Positions 1-10,207 of a DNA stretch of 64,000 nucleotides are shown here, piece by piece. How positions within the stretch are numbered: the first letter of the stretch is position 1; the number at the start of each line of letters is the position of its first letter. This DNA is from Nereocystis luetkeana (Eukaryota; Sar; Phaeophyceae; Laminariales; Laminariaceae). The position numbers were made by a program, and so were the translations under genes. The stretch is taken from positions 3,435,001 through 3,499,000 of the forward strand of contig JARUPZ010000009.1 in assembly GCA_031213475.1 (NCBI GenBank), read 5' to 3'. The notes beneath the pieces were generated by a model, which saw nothing but the letters and a program-made list of their open reading frames with translations, was not told where the DNA came from and did not search any database.

Positions 1-235
1 ATTCGGGCATAAAACTACTCTACTAACCATGTTGTTTCCCGATACAGAAACCCACATCAGAAATATATATGAAACTACTCACCTAACCGCTTGTTTGTTC
101 GATTGTTTGTTTTTCGTTTAGTTTAGTTTTTTCCCATACCAAATCACAAGCCATATTATCTAGAATGAAACAACTCAACTAACCAGTTTTATTTCCCTTA
201 TCCGAACCCAAATCAGACATAAACGTGAAAGAGGT
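1..235 (+). repeat. Degenerate tandem repeat at the window edge
   Basis: A phrase close to GAAACTACTCAACTAACC occurs near 7, 70 and 166. Each occurrence is followed by a T-rich stretch ending in TTTCCC and by a phrase close to CAAATCAGACATAAA. Spacing is about 60 and then 96 bp, so this looks like three worn tandem units. The array may continue to the left of the window. No coding potential is visible. Confidence 0.45.
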
Positions 236-1100
236 ATAAAGTTTTTCCCGTATCATAGTACTGGTAGAAAAGACATAGAAAAAAGAGCAAAAACCTAGCA
301 TGAAGATGGACCGCCTTACATGCACACACATAGATACAGCATGGTCACCCCAACATGTTCAATTCACATACATGAAGGTTGGGTCTCGTGGTAAGATACC
401 CGTAAAACATTACAGATTTCTATTGGGCGGTGGAAGTCTGGTCTGACTTAGTCCTAAAATCCCCGACATTTGGTGCACATACCAAGCGATAAACGAAGGG
501 GAGGGGTGGATGATGCATGGCATTAAGTCAAGACCTATTATACTCATGAAACAAACACCTTGCATTTGACCGACCACACGACAAAAGAGAAGGAGCACCA
601 AGCGGTACGTAGATATCTTGATATCTTGAAGGATAGGAGCCGGTACAAAGTGTGGGGGTATTGTTGGCTAAGCTTTCGGCAGTGAAGATCTACTCGGGAG
701 CATTAGTGGGGCAGTTATCCATGGTGAAACATACATATAACAGAGAAAGAGACGTACGGGGCATCCCAATGTGTGAGTAAGATTTTGTGTTATGCAAGCC
801 GTCGTTGAACCTTGCATGATAAAACTGACCTCCCCGGAGGCGGAGGAAAGTAACCAGTACAGCAACGGGCAAGAAGATAGAATATATAATCGTGGGACGC
901 CAGGATGGTTACCATGCAGATCCCCTGACACAAACGTGGGGTACTTGTGTTAAGGGTGTTGAACTTGGCTCCAGGCTACGAGCCCGTGTTGGAGACAATA
1001 TTTAGTGTGGTGCGCCGGGAAAGAACTGAAAGACACCAGATCCCCAGCACGTACTAGGATTGGGAAATACCAGTAACTTGCACGTTTCCCACCTACATTG
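236..1100. other. No recognisable feature
   Basis: Mixed-composition DNA with only short, shadow-like open frames. I see no motif, repeat or RNA gene. From about 1,080 onward the + strand becomes strongly purine rich, which marks the approach of the LINE that follows. Confidence 0.5.
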
Positions 1101-1200
1101 AGAATACAAAACGCCAGAGATCTTCTCGGAAGAGATTAGGAAAAAGACGGTGAGGCAGGGTGGGTAGCGCAAGAAAGACTGGTAGGGTAAAGTACTAATA

Positions 1201-1410
1201 GTGCTGATATTTGGAGTTCCTAGAGACGTGACGAAAATTGAGTTCAGGAGGAAGAAGTGCGAAGAAGTAGGACTCTACTGCTTTGCAATCGGAAACGTAG
1301 AACGAGAGGGAGAACACTTTCGAATAATTACGCTAAAGCGCAAAGCGAGCATGGAGTGGCAGAGGATAGAGACAGAAAACGTGTTGGCATGGGTTAGAAG
1401 ACTGGGATGA
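1201..1410 (+). pseudogene. Possible LINE ORF1 or N-terminal fragment
   Basis: A 69-residue open frame begins MLIFGVPRDVTKIEF and continues with FRIITLKRKAS. The pattern of hydrophobic strands and basic residues looks like a fragment of an RNA-binding LINE ORF1, but no diagnostic motif is complete. It lies 250 bp upstream of the endonuclease on the same strand, where ORF1 would be expected. It could instead be the N-terminus of a single long ORF. The functional call is weak. Confidence 0.35.
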
Positions 1411-1656
1411 AGAGTATGTATAGCTAATAATGGAATAACGAAACTAAGACGTAGTTCTAGGGTTAACGAAGGTAAGGAGAGGCAGGAAAAAGCAAGTGGT
1501 CCAAAGAGAATGTGGGAGAAACATAGGTGCGTAGAACAAGAAGACAAAAATAGAAACGGAACTTGAAAGAATGCTAAACTAAGAGAGGGCAAACTTACTC
1601 GCAGCGACAACGGAGAAGGGACAGGTAAGACTAGAGAGGATAGCAAAACGAAAAAG

Positions 1657-2301
1657 AGGCTGAGAATAGGATCATGGAACGTATGTGGGTTTGCCACGGA
1701 AGAACGAAAAAGGATCGCAATTGTCGAACAAGTAAGTAAGCGCGACCTAGACATAGTGGGAATTCAAAAGGCATAGGATAAAGAGGGGGGGGGAATAGCA
1801 TGCCAAGTTGGAGAGCACGCATGGACAGGGATGAAGAGGAAGGGACAGAATAGCAAGAACAGGGGGCGGGGGACGTGGGGTTTCTAGTCAGAGAATACTT
1901 GTGTGACATAATAGAGGTGATGAAAGACACTAAATTCGACGCAAGCATATGGATTAAGATACCAGGGGAGCGGGGAGCGAAATATTACTCTTTGGGAAAC
2001 ATCTATATGCCCCCAGAGTCGAAGAATACGATTAATTAAATACAGAGGAAGCTCGGAGAAGTAGCAGTAGATGTACAGAAGGAGTATAAGAGGGGTCGGA
2101 GAAGTAGTACTACTGGGAGATTTTAATTCAAGAATTGGGAAGGCAAGCAAACTGAATGAGAACATTGGACAGTATGGGAAAGAAACAAAAAGTATGAATG
2201 GGGAAGAGATTTCCCTCAAACACAACGAGATGAAGACGTTGAACCGGAATGGACTAGACAGTGCATACAAAAAAGAGAAAGCTCTATCCTTGACTCTATA
2301 G
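1657..2301 (+). pseudogene. LINE endonuclease domain (broken)
   Basis: Three pieces of an endonuclease/exonuclease/phosphatase-fold domain can be read in order. At 1,657-1,776 a frame contains IGSWNVCGF and later DLDIVGIQK, the usual first strand and Gln/Glu region, and ends at a TAG. At about 1,906-2,037 another frame contains NIYMPPES. At 2,095-2,200 a third contains LLGDFNSRIG, the GDFN catalytic motif. In LINEs this domain nicks target DNA to prime reverse transcription. At least two frame changes and several stops separate the pieces, so no intact enzyme could be made. Confidence 0.75.
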
Positions 2302-2495
2302 TAGGAGAAAACGGAAGTGGGAAGGAAACCTAACTACATGTATGCGCAGCGGGTGTAGGAACTACGGATCACTGTCTAACACGGACAGACAGTCGACAGA
2401 CAAGAGGTATCAAACAAAGACGAGGTAGGAAATCAAACATATGGAGAATAGCTAAACTAGAAGTAGCAGAGAAACGCGAAGCGTTCCAAGAAGAG

Positions 2496-3095
2496 ATGGC
2501 CAAACGTGCGGAGCAATTTTCCGAGCTATTGAACATAATAGGTACAACAAGGAACGATCTAGAGAGGGATTATGCAGGAGGTAGTATAATAGAAGGATGG
2601 GAGAAGATGGTCAAGACCACAGCAAGAAAAGTAATAGGGAAAAAGTGGATAGTATGCAACAGAGCAGTAAAATGGTGGGAGGAAGAAGTAAAAGAGGCTA
2701 CAACAGTAAGGAGAAAGGCACACACAAGGTATACATCGAGCCGAACTACGACAGGATGGGAGGAATATTATATGGCTAGAAAGAAAGTGAAAGAGAGGGT
2801 AGAGAAGAAGAAAAAAGCGATATGGGAAGACGTAGTAAATAAAACGAATGAAGACTTTAAGGGCGGGATGAAGCAGATGCGAACAGGGATTAAAGGGATA
2901 CTGGCCAAACAAGCAGGAGAGGCTGACACGGGAATAGCTACCCTAAGAGCACGGAACGGCAAAATATTTGGTAGCTCGAAGGGAAAAGGCAAGTACTTGT
3001 CGAGCATTACTGTAAGCGAGGAACACCCACAGCCAACGAAACGTTCGACGCAGAATTCGAGACGGAAATCAACGCGTGGGCAGAAGCAAACGTAG
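2496..3095 (+). pseudogene. LINE linker between endonuclease and RT
   Basis: A 199-residue open frame is rich in Lys, Glu and Arg and contains a coiled-coil-like stretch (ARKKVKERVEKKKKAIWEDV). In LINEs the segment between endonuclease and RT commonly has this charged helical character. It ends where the RT N-terminal region begins in another frame. No enzyme motif is visible. It is assigned to the element from position, strand and purine bias. Confidence 0.55.
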
Positions 3096-3099
3096 AGGC

Positions 3100-4098
3100 A
3101 TCAGAAAGGGAAGATAGTGGTTCGGAAGGGTCACAGAAAGAGTTCACAAATGAACAGGTAAAACAATGTGTAGCTAAACGTAAGAATACAAAAGCAGCGG
3201 GGGCAGACCAAATAGTGAATGAACCTATGAAGTACGGGGGTGAAGGAATGCTTACCATGCTCATTACGTTGTATAACCGGATATGGAAAAACGAGTACTC
3301 ACCCAGGAGGTGGAGATAAGTAGTTTTAGTAAACTTATTCAAGAAACGAGATAAGGCTCACCTGGGGACCTATGGAGGGATAACGCTACTGATCACAGTA
3401 GTAGGCAAAACATTTTGTAATATTTTGAACGATAGAATGGGAACGATGATGGAGAAGGAAGACAAACTAAGCGAAGGGCAAGCAGGGTTTAGGCCAAACC
3501 GTAGGTGCGTAGACCATGTGTACACTCTAGGTAAGATAATCCAAGGTAGGAAAGACGCGGGACTACCACCGTACTGTTTCTTTCTAGATGTACAGAAGGC
3601 CTACAACACAGTATGGAGAAATGTATTGCGGAAAACACTATTGGAAATAGGAATCAAAGGAAAGATGTGGAGAATGATGAAAAACATGACGGTATGTGCA
3701 AGAAGTGCTGTAATGCTGGACGGGGAAATATCGAAGTATGTTACAAGGAGTTGCACTGTACGCTGTCAACCAACCTAGTCAATAAATATATTACCGACCA
3801 GATAGGAGCAGTTGTTGAAGCAGCAAGGCAGGGAGTGACGGTAGGGTAAGATACAGTGTCGAGATTGATGTTTGCAGTTGACTTCGTGGGGATATCAGGA
3901 ACAACTGAAGGATTGCAGAAACAAAAAGATAGGGCGCTAGAATACACTAGGAAATGGAGGGTGACGGCGAACGTCGAGAAATGCGCAGTAGTTGTTTGTA
4001 ACGAAGATAAGGTGAGCCCGATAAATTTCAGTTGGAAGCGGGGAGAAGATGAATTGCCGATCGTAAACCAGTATACGTACTTTGGCGTAGGGATCTAA
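3100..4098 (+). pseudogene. LINE reverse transcriptase (broken)
   Basis: RT landmarks occur in order. KAAGADQI near 3,196 precedes the fingers region. EGQAGFRPNRR near 3,475 is the QAGFR motif. FFLDVQKAYNTVWRN near 3,580 is motif A with its catalytic Asp. The motif B region near 3,750 is scrambled. LMFAVDFVGIS near 3,868 is motif C, where the usual F/Y-A-D-D has become FAVD, so a catalytic Asp is lost. The pieces lie in separate frames with stops between them. This copy could not reverse-transcribe. Confidence 0.8.
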
Positions 4099-4441
4099 AA
4101 AAACTGCTCTTGGGATACACATATATATAGCAAAAGCAATAGGAAAGGGTAACCCACACATAGGCAAGATAGATGCGATCCTAACAGACTCGCACCTTGA
4201 CACCAGGACTAAGAAATGTATCCTGATGAATCTGATAGTGTTAAAGCTAGAATATATATTATGCAGGAGAAGTATGGGAAGGGAATGCGAAACTCGTAAA
4301 ACATTTGGAAACAGTACAGATGACAGCAGCTGAAAAAGATCGAAGATGCTCAAGTACCACTAGTAATAGAGTATTAGGAGCAGAACTGGGAATGCACCCA
4401 CTCAAGACAAACAGAGATATGAGAAAGTTGAAATGACAATA

Positions 4442-5187
4442 TCAAGCAAGGAACATGCTAAAAAAGAGGTTGCCGGCCATAGTTGATAGAGCTGTATGAG
4501 AGAAAGTTACAAAAGGACGAGCTGGAATAAGGTGGGATAGAGTAGTTGAGAAAGGAGGGAAGGATAGAGGGGGAAACCAAGAAGAGATGATGTTCGCCGG
4601 GAAGTTTGGGAAGGAGAAGGCAGAAGTAGAAGAAAGGATAGAAAGAAGAGAAAGGCTAGCGCTACGAAAAAAGGTAAACTCGGGAAAACACATACCTCGT
4701 AGAGATATACGGGAGATTGAGGGAAGGAATAGGAATGAAAACGTATCTGCACGGCCCAATGGACTTCGCCAAAACGCTGGAGCTGCGTTTTCGTGTAGGT
4801 GATCTGGACTTGCCAGAAAGAAGTAAGAAGTTTACCAGTAGTCGGGAGGAGGAGGAAAAAGATACACAGATGTGCCCCTGTGGCAATGCGATAGAGAGTA
4901 GAACTCACAAAGTGGGAGAATGTGAAATATGCAAGTAGGAACGGGATGTGTTAGAAGAGGAGATGAGAGAAATAGACAAATGTGACATGGAGGAGTTTGA
5001 CACACTAGATAGCAGCGAGACAACGATCGCTTTCCTAGAAGATAGATGGCGGCCACAGGCGGCCCAACAGGAAGGGGATAAGATTAGCGAAACGTTTGTG
5101 TGTAATATATGGAAACAACGTAATGAGCGCCCAATTGTTGAAGGTGTCTCTATTATTAGTAGACACGGTGCTTTGTCTCGAAAGTGA
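4442..5187 (+). pseudogene. LINE C-terminal region with Cys/His motif
   Basis: Charged open frames at 4,587-4,802, 4,717-4,938 and 4,948-5,187 continue the element. The middle one ends with CPCGNAIESRTHKVGECEIC, a C-x-C-x8-H-x3-C arrangement typical of the zinc-binding tail found after RT in some LINE clades. The last frame has DRWRPQAAQ and ends about 45 bp before the poly-C tract. The role is inferred from position; the residues are directly readable. Confidence 0.6.
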
Positions 5188-5232
5188 TGCGTGGTCAATG
5201 GTCAAATAACTAAGGCAAGCAACAAATAAGTA

Positions 5233-5262
5233 CGCCCCCCCCCCCCCCCCTCCCTCCCTGCC
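5233..5262 (+). repeat. C-rich tract at the LINE 3' end
   Basis: About 18 consecutive C residues are followed by CCCT words. The same order, a conserved phrase then a C/T-rich tract, is seen at the related 3' end near 55,075. It may be part of the 3' UTR or tail of this LINE family. Confidence 0.5.
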
Positions 5263-5408
5263 ATAAGCCCCCCGATCTCTGCTTTGTTGTACCCTCCCTC
5301 GTACCTGGCACCTGGAAGGTATCTTGACCTGTCAATCAACAGTACGGTCGTCAAGAGAGTATCAAACAATGGTCCACTCTGAACATTTTGTAACGTAAAA
5401 AATTCCTC

Positions 5409-5665
5409 TAGTGGTACACTCGTGATCTCTCAAACGGTTCGCACACACCTTGTCGGTCAGTCTGTTCAATCGGGATGACGGTTTCGCCACCATCGGACCA
5501 GACTCGTTCGACACGGCCACGCTGATGGCGCACATATCAGGTCAAAACCCTCGAGGAGGCGAAGTCATTACGAAACCCATCGGTTTTCGTGTGCCCTGTG
5601 TTTTGAGTTATCAGAGTGGACTTCCAGCATCCCAATCGGGGTGATGGTGTCGAACCGTGCTCTGA
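5409..5665 (+). repeat. Dispersed repeat A, copy 1
   Basis: This segment aligns by eye with 16,645-16,925 over about 270 bp. Shared landmarks are GTGGTACACTCGTGATCTCT at the left, a CATATCAGGTC/CGCATCAGGTC block in the middle, and TATCAGAGTGGACTTCCAGC followed by ATCCCA-TCGGGGT at the right. No intact reading frame spans both copies. The family is not recognised. The 144 bp before it (5,263-5,408) show nothing I recognise. Confidence 0.65.
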
Positions 5666-5726
5666 CAGATCAGCGGCACAGCACTGGCGAAAGCTACTCT
5701 CAATCATATCCTTCATTCCCGTTTCT

Positions 5727-6388
5727 CTCCCTCCCTCCCTGCCTCCCTCCCTCCCTCCCTCCCTCCCTCCCTCCCTCCCTCCCTCCCTCCCACCCTCCCT
5801 CCCTCCCTCCCTCCCTCCCTCCCTCCCTCCCTCCCTCCCTCCCTCCCTCCCTCCCTCCCTCCCTCCCTCCCTCCCTCCCTCCCTCCCTCCCTCCCTCCCT
5901 CCCTCCCTCCCTCCCTCCCTCCCTCCCTCCCTCCCTCCCTCCCTCCCTCCCTCCCTCCCTCCCTCCCTCCCTCCCTCCCTCCCTCCCTCCCTCCCTCCCT
6001 CCCTCCCTCCCTCCCTCCCTCCCTCCCTCCCTCCCTCCCTCCCTCCCTCCCTCCCTCCCTCCCTCCCTCCCTCCCTCCCTCCCTCCCTCCCTCCCTCCCT
6101 CCCTCCCTCCCTCCCTCCCTCCCTCCCTCCCTCCCTCCCTCCCTCCCTCCCTCCCTCCCTCCCTCCCTCCCTCCCTCCCTCCCTCCCTCCCTCCCTCCCT
6201 CCCTCCCTCCCTCCCACCCTCCCTCCCTCCCTCCCTCCCTCCCTCCCTCCCTCCCTCCCTCCCTCCCTCCCTCCCTCCCTCCCTCCCTCCCTCCCTCCCT
6301 CCCTCCCTCCCTCCCTCCCTCCCTCCCTCCCTCCCTCCCTCCCTCCCTCCCTCCCTCCCTCCTTCCCTCCCTCCCTCCCTCCCTCCCT
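5727..6388 (+). repeat. (CCCT)n microsatellite, about 660 bp
   Basis: An almost perfect CCCT tandem array with a few substitutions (a G near 5,740, CCCACCCT near 5,790 and 6,213, and a T near 6,363). Because 4 and 3 share no factor, all six frames stay open and give long Ser-Leu-Pro-Pro or Gly-Arg-Glu-Gly repeats. Those open frames are artefacts. The opposite strand is (GGGA)n, which can form G-quadruplexes. Array length in the assembly may not equal true length. Confidence 0.97.
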
Positions 6389-6419
6389 GTCTTTTTCAAT
6401 ACCTCCCGCTCTTCCTGGC

Positions 6420-6500
6420 GGCGATCGACATGGTCCTAACAAAACACGGGTGCCTTGTTTGTGGAGTTATCAAAGTTGACGTCCAGCATCCCGAAGGGGG
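6420..6500 (+). repeat. Dispersed repeat A, partial copy
   Basis: Just right of the CCCT array, the phrase TTATCAAAGTTGACGTCCAG followed by CATCCCGAAGGGGG matches the right end of repeat A (5,606-5,645). So the microsatellite is flanked on both sides by repeat A sequence in the same orientation. Confidence 0.55.
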
Positions 6501-6573
6501 TAAAAGATCGCCCGAGGCCTGCCAGAATGTTTTTTGTTTTTGTTTAAAAACTCAAGCCCTTTGCGGCCGCAGG

Positions 6574-6893
6574 CCTGATTTCGGAATACAGTACCTGGAA
6601 ATGTAGTTTTTTGTCTCGAAAACGAAACTGCTGTCCTACGATCTCCAGCAATGATTATTCGCCGAGTTTATACTCGTAAAACACCGCAGTCCTGTTTTGG
6701 GGACAAAGCACCTCGAATTTTAGTTGTTTGTCCCTTAACCGGGACTACTGTGCTATGATCGTAAGAACTGTTTTTTCGCCGAGATTATACTCGTAAAAGA
6801 AGTATACCCCTTCGGAACCGGCGTCCTATTTTGGAGACAAACTGCTTGAAATATAACTTGTCCTCAAAACGGTACTACTGTTGAGAGTGCGTT
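6574..6893 (+). repeat. Degenerate tandem repeat, period about 117-134 bp
   Basis: Three related units begin at about 6,574, 6,691 and 6,825. Each starts with CCT followed by TTTTGG/TTTCGG and GACAAA-like words. Each has a CTCGAAAACG/CCTTAACCGG block followed by ACTACTGT. The first two end with CGCCGAG and TATACTCGTAAAA. The last unit is shorter. No coding function is evident. Confidence 0.6.
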
Positions 6894-7249
6894 CGGGCCG
6901 CAAGGTTCCCGTCTTCAGTATTCGTTTAGTGTGGTCTCTTTTAAAGGTTCATGACACGTAACGTGAATGCATCCTTTTGAAGTATCATAAACGCTTTCGG
7001 TCGTTATTCCGCCTGTTTTCCAGTAAGGCGAGGGCCCCACTCAACCCTGTTAGGACTGCAGTCACGTTTTCTCATCGAAAATACTTGATAGTGCGGTAAT
7101 TTTGAGTGCTGGGCCTTGCGAAATATGCTCGGTGGAAACATCGAAACAAAAATGCATCCCACTTAAGTTTGGCTGCCGCACTCAAGTGGAAGAAGTGCTG
7201 TGCAGGAGCGACTGCCGCACTGTGGATGCACCAGCCCCGCTCTAGCCGT
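6894..7249. other. No recognisable feature
   Basis: About 350 bp with GC near 50%. A 69-residue frame at 7,106-7,315 runs into a poly-G tract and has no motif. Nothing else is seen. Confidence 0.5.
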
Positions 7250-7622
7250 TACCTGGTACCCAGGGGGGAGAGGGGGGGGGGGGGGGGGGTGCTCATCAAA
7301 CTGACGCCTGGGTGAAGGTATCATCGTCCTGATGCGTTTCCTTCTCTGAGGCCCAAGTAGCTAGCATGGCGCCACTCGGGCAACTTCGAGTGTATGTATG
7401 CAAACGTGCCTGCCTTTCGTAATATATTTCCCCGCCGTCCCGTTTTATCATGTTTTTCTCCCTTTTCTTTCTATTCTCTTTTTCTTTTTTCCCGTTCGCC
7501 TCTCTCTGTGTCTCTGTCCGTATCTTCGTTTTGTGTTTTGCTATCGGCGTTTTCTTTCGGTGTTGCTTGGTCGTATTCCTTGCAGTGTTTCATCTTTCGT
7601 TACGTATGCAGTGAGCACAGTT
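7250..7622 (+). mobile_element. 5'-truncated LINE copy: 3' UTR only
   Basis: This segment matches the 3' UTR of the LINE at 17,957-19,634. Both have a G-rich tract and then a phrase ending GCCTGG followed by TCATCGTC-TGATGC. Both then have CCCAAGTAGCTAGCATGGCG (first copy) or its close variant, a T-rich stretch and TTTTGCTATC. The coding part is absent, as is normal for 5'-truncated LINE insertions. The copia element at 7,648 begins 25 bp downstream. Confidence 0.7.
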
Positions 7623-7642
7623 GACAATGTAGTAATATGTTT

Positions 7643-7647
7643 CATTC
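7643..7647. repeat. Target-site duplication, left copy (CATTC)
   Basis: The five bases CATTC lie immediately before the left LTR and are repeated exactly at 15,168-15,172, immediately after the right LTR. A 5-bp duplication is normal for Ty1/copia integrase. Confidence 0.85.
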
Positions 7648-8085
7648 TGTTATTGGTATTGTGTGGCTATACCCTGGCAATGTAGGCGAAGGCTGTGTCC
7701 TCAGGGTAAGCCGAGTGATGACACCGGTCACGCAGTGACCAGGAGTGCGATACTCCGGTGTGGTAGTGAGAAAAAGACGTGATAACACGTAAACACTGGC
7801 GCTTAGTTGGCCAGAATTCCACAGAGAATGCAGGAGTCCAGATGACGGCGGCTTCCAGCGATGAACAGGCAGCTAGGTTACCATCACGATTCGTCGAGAT
7901 CAACACGAGAGAGTGAGGTACTCGGTCCTACCAGCTCGGTCCTACCAGCAGATATAATACGAATGCTATTCCTCCGCATAATATACGTTACATGCCGAAA
8001 CAGTACATAGACTACGATCTACGATACAGTGCAGTGCTACTGAACATTGACTCATACATGGTCATGTGCTAACATTTCCATAACA
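7648..8085 (-). repeat. Copia 3' LTR (left end)
   Basis: 438 bp, bounded by TGTTAT and ATAACA. It aligns with 14,718-15,167 without interruption except for three substitutions and a 12-bp ACAC-rich stretch present only in the right copy. It contains a short internal duplication of CTCGGTCCTACCAG near 7,920-7,948. Confidence 0.95.
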
Positions 8086-8094
8086 CTCCCCTTC
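8086..8094 (-). promoter_or_regulatory. Polypurine tract of the copia element
   Basis: On the minus strand the nine bases GAAGGGGAG directly precede the 3' LTR. This is the expected position and composition for the plus-strand primer, and it fixes the element's orientation as minus. Confidence 0.8.
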
Positions 8095-8479
8095 AATGAA
8101 AATTGCCCTGAATTGTATCAAACTATAATTTTGACAAACAAACCTAGAAAACGAATCCAATTCGATGTTGAATCAATATAGTCCAGAAAACAATCAAGTC
8201 GGTGATAATAGAAGTAGTTCAAGAGACCACTCCATTCGATGCAATTAAGCAGTTCATTCGATGCTTTACCCAGTAAAAATTGTAACGATGTTTCGTGCCC
8301 TATGTGCATACATTTATGTGCTTGCAAAAGTACTGCTATTGTATCTTGCACAAACCAAATTTACCATAGCCTTCAATCCTACATGGCTCGTTCAACCAGT
8401 GATAGTGCGAGGCCGAATGTTGACTATTGAAATAGCAAACTGATTCACACAAATAACAGTTTCACAAAACAACCACACA

Positions 8480-8621
8480 AACACAAAACACAGATGTTGA
8501 TGACACAAACATATAACACACGATGTTGACAACGACTTTTACATCAGAAGTTGCGGATGATGTCCAGAGCTGCTGGAAACGCGGCTTGGCAAAATGCTTG
8601 GTCCCTATGTCGGCGGGGTTG
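8480..8621 (-). pseudogene. Copia RNase H C-terminal end, cut off from the rest
   Basis: The minus strand reads DDNPADIGTKHFAKPRFQQL, the conserved C-terminal signature of copia RNase H, followed by a short tail. The body of the domain ends with KISTHYIPT near 10,208. The 1.59 kb between them is the inverted 5'UTR-gag segment, so one domain has been split by an insertion in opposite orientation. The junction lies close to 8,622. The stretch 8,095-8,479 between here and the purine tract is 3' untranslated sequence with no motif. Confidence 0.85.
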
Positions 8622-10207
8622 TCGTCTGAGCAGTGCATCTGACCCGTGTGCCTGCAGGACGTGGCCGGAGTTGACGCCTCCGACGCCACACACCGCAGCT
8701 TAGTCAACTGTGGTAGGTTGTACCTGTGTCTCGCGGAGCACAGAAGTCTGGGCGGATACTGGAGAGTGTCCGGAAGACGTGGATTGTGAGCTTCAGGGCT
8801 GCAATCCTGCAAAGCCTACATCCGGGTAGCAAATTAACACCCTGCACTGTCCCTTGCGCGTCGAGCTCACTCCGGTACTCGGGGCGTTATACGTGTGGGT
8901 AAAGCCTGCGCGCCTTGCGCGTAGCACCGGTCCCTGGTTAGGGTCGGGAAGCGATGGCGGAATCGTCGTTCAACGCGTTAAAACGCACCCTTGAATCCGT
9001 GGACCTTTGCAAAGAGCAACGGGATTCCAGGGAATGGCAGGCGAAGTTTCGCCAGGCAGTGGGGTTCCATTCACAGGAATTTCTCAAGATCCTCGACAAG
9101 GAGCCGTGCCCCTTGGGTACGGACACTGATGCTGTTGCAGCAACGGCGACATGGAAAGCCCGCAACAACCAGCTATACTCGCTGGTTTACTTCTCCACTA
9201 CCAGGTCGGCAAACATCACCACCAGACCTTTCCAAGCGAAGTCTGGGGGTGAGATGGGTGACGGGGCAGCGGCGTGGGCGGCCCTCAAGGCGCGTTTCGA
9301 CGGCAACACAAAGGAATCCCGTCGGGTCTGCAAGACACAGCTCCACGCCGCGAAGCTCCGGCCTGGCCAGAACGTCATCGACTTCCTGGCTAACATGGGC
9401 GACCTCAAGCTTCGCCTCGACGACATGGGGGAGCCCACCACCAATGAATCTTACGAGGATTTGGTGCTTAGTGCACTTACGCACTCCTCGGAGTACCGAT
9501 TCCTCCAGGACATGCACTACCGGAGCCCGTTTCCGGACGTGGAGGCGTTGAAGAAGACGGCTACAAGCTACTTCATCGACGCGCAGTCGAGGAAATCGTC
9601 GGGTCCTGCGGTGGTCGGCCGCGGAGCGGCGATGGCTGCAACAAGTACGGATCAGTGCCACAACTGCAAGGCTTACGGTCACTTCCAGCGAGACTGCCCT
9701 GCCCCGGCCAAGAAAATTAGGCCGAAGACAGGAAAGTCGTCGTGGAAAAAGAAGGGCAAGAAGGGTAGCGGCAGCGACCCTTCTCCAAAATGGAGCTCCT
9801 CCCACAAGACCGTCACGCACAGCGACAACGAGTGCAAGGCGCAAAAGGAGATCCAGTCGCTATCTGCGGGCCTGGCGCTTCTGCAGACACCGGGCCATGG
9901 TGGTTTCGCTCCCGTCGGGAGCGCACACCTGGCTGCAGCCCCTCAACAACCGGTGAGCGACGCTAGCTTCGCTCACGTCGGGAGCGCCCACATGGCCCCA
10001 CTTTCTTCTCCGGCACAGAACACTTTCGGGTACTCGTTCCACGCGGTGTCAGCGGCGGCCGCGCCGCCCCCCTGTACTGGGGTGATCACCGCGGGGCTCG
10101 CCGTCGCGCCGGCGGCGCCTGCGTCTGCTCCGGCGGAGTCACCGACCAAGCACCGTCTGTCGGAAGGGATCTTCCGAGCGCTCATGGTGACCACTCCCGA
10201 CCTGTAT
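8622..10207 (+). mobile_element. Inverted 5'UTR-gag segment inside the copia element
   Basis: Bases 8,622-9,292 are the reverse complement, with about ten mismatches, of 13,489-14,157. That region is the element's own 5' UTR and first 112 Gag codons. The copy continues past this into the rest of Gag, which the minus-strand body has lost. The left junction interrupts RNase H after its IPT residues, and the right junction resumes at DDNPADIG. The segment is therefore a 5' part of a sister element inserted backwards near the 3' end. Template switching during reverse transcription would explain this; recombination after insertion is an alternative. Confidence 0.85.
8954..10207 (+). pseudogene. 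gag: Copia Gag (in the inverted segment)
   Basis: The frame starts MAESSFNALKRTLESVDL at 8,954. It is the most complete Gag here, about 418 residues before it runs into inverted RNase H. Residues 70-180 carry the hydrophobic pattern of the copia Gag capsid domain (WKARNNQLYSLVYF, then WAALKARF and KLRLDDMG). A zinc knuckle, CHNCKAYGHFQRDC (C-x2-C-x4-H-x4-C), lies at 9,656-9,697 and is followed by a Lys-rich stretch and an Ala/Pro-rich tail. Gag would package element RNA. The frame continues to 10,690 only because the antisense of RNase H happens to be open. It is oriented opposite to pol, so no normal Gag-Pol could be made from this copy. Confidence 0.85.

Larger units (their letters stand above)
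1140..5262 (+). mobile_element. Decayed non-LTR (LINE) retrotransposon
   Basis: Pieces of a LINE polyprotein appear in the expected order on the + strand: an apurinic-type endonuclease, a linker, a reverse transcriptase, and a C-terminal Cys/His motif. They lie in different frames and are separated by stops, so the copy is dead. The + strand is unusually rich in A and G from about 1,100 to 5,200, far more than neighbouring DNA, which helps to bound the element. The 3' end probably lies in the C-rich tract near 5,233-5,262. A phrase just before it (5,187-5,232) recurs near 55,024, which supports a shared 3' terminus. The 5' end is uncertain and I saw no target duplication. Confidence 0.8.

Noticed and set aside
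5537-6606. Very long open frames on both strands (Ser-Leu-Pro-Pro and Gly-Arg-Glu-Gly repeats)
   Set aside because: They are produced by the (CCCT)n array, which has no stop codon in any frame.
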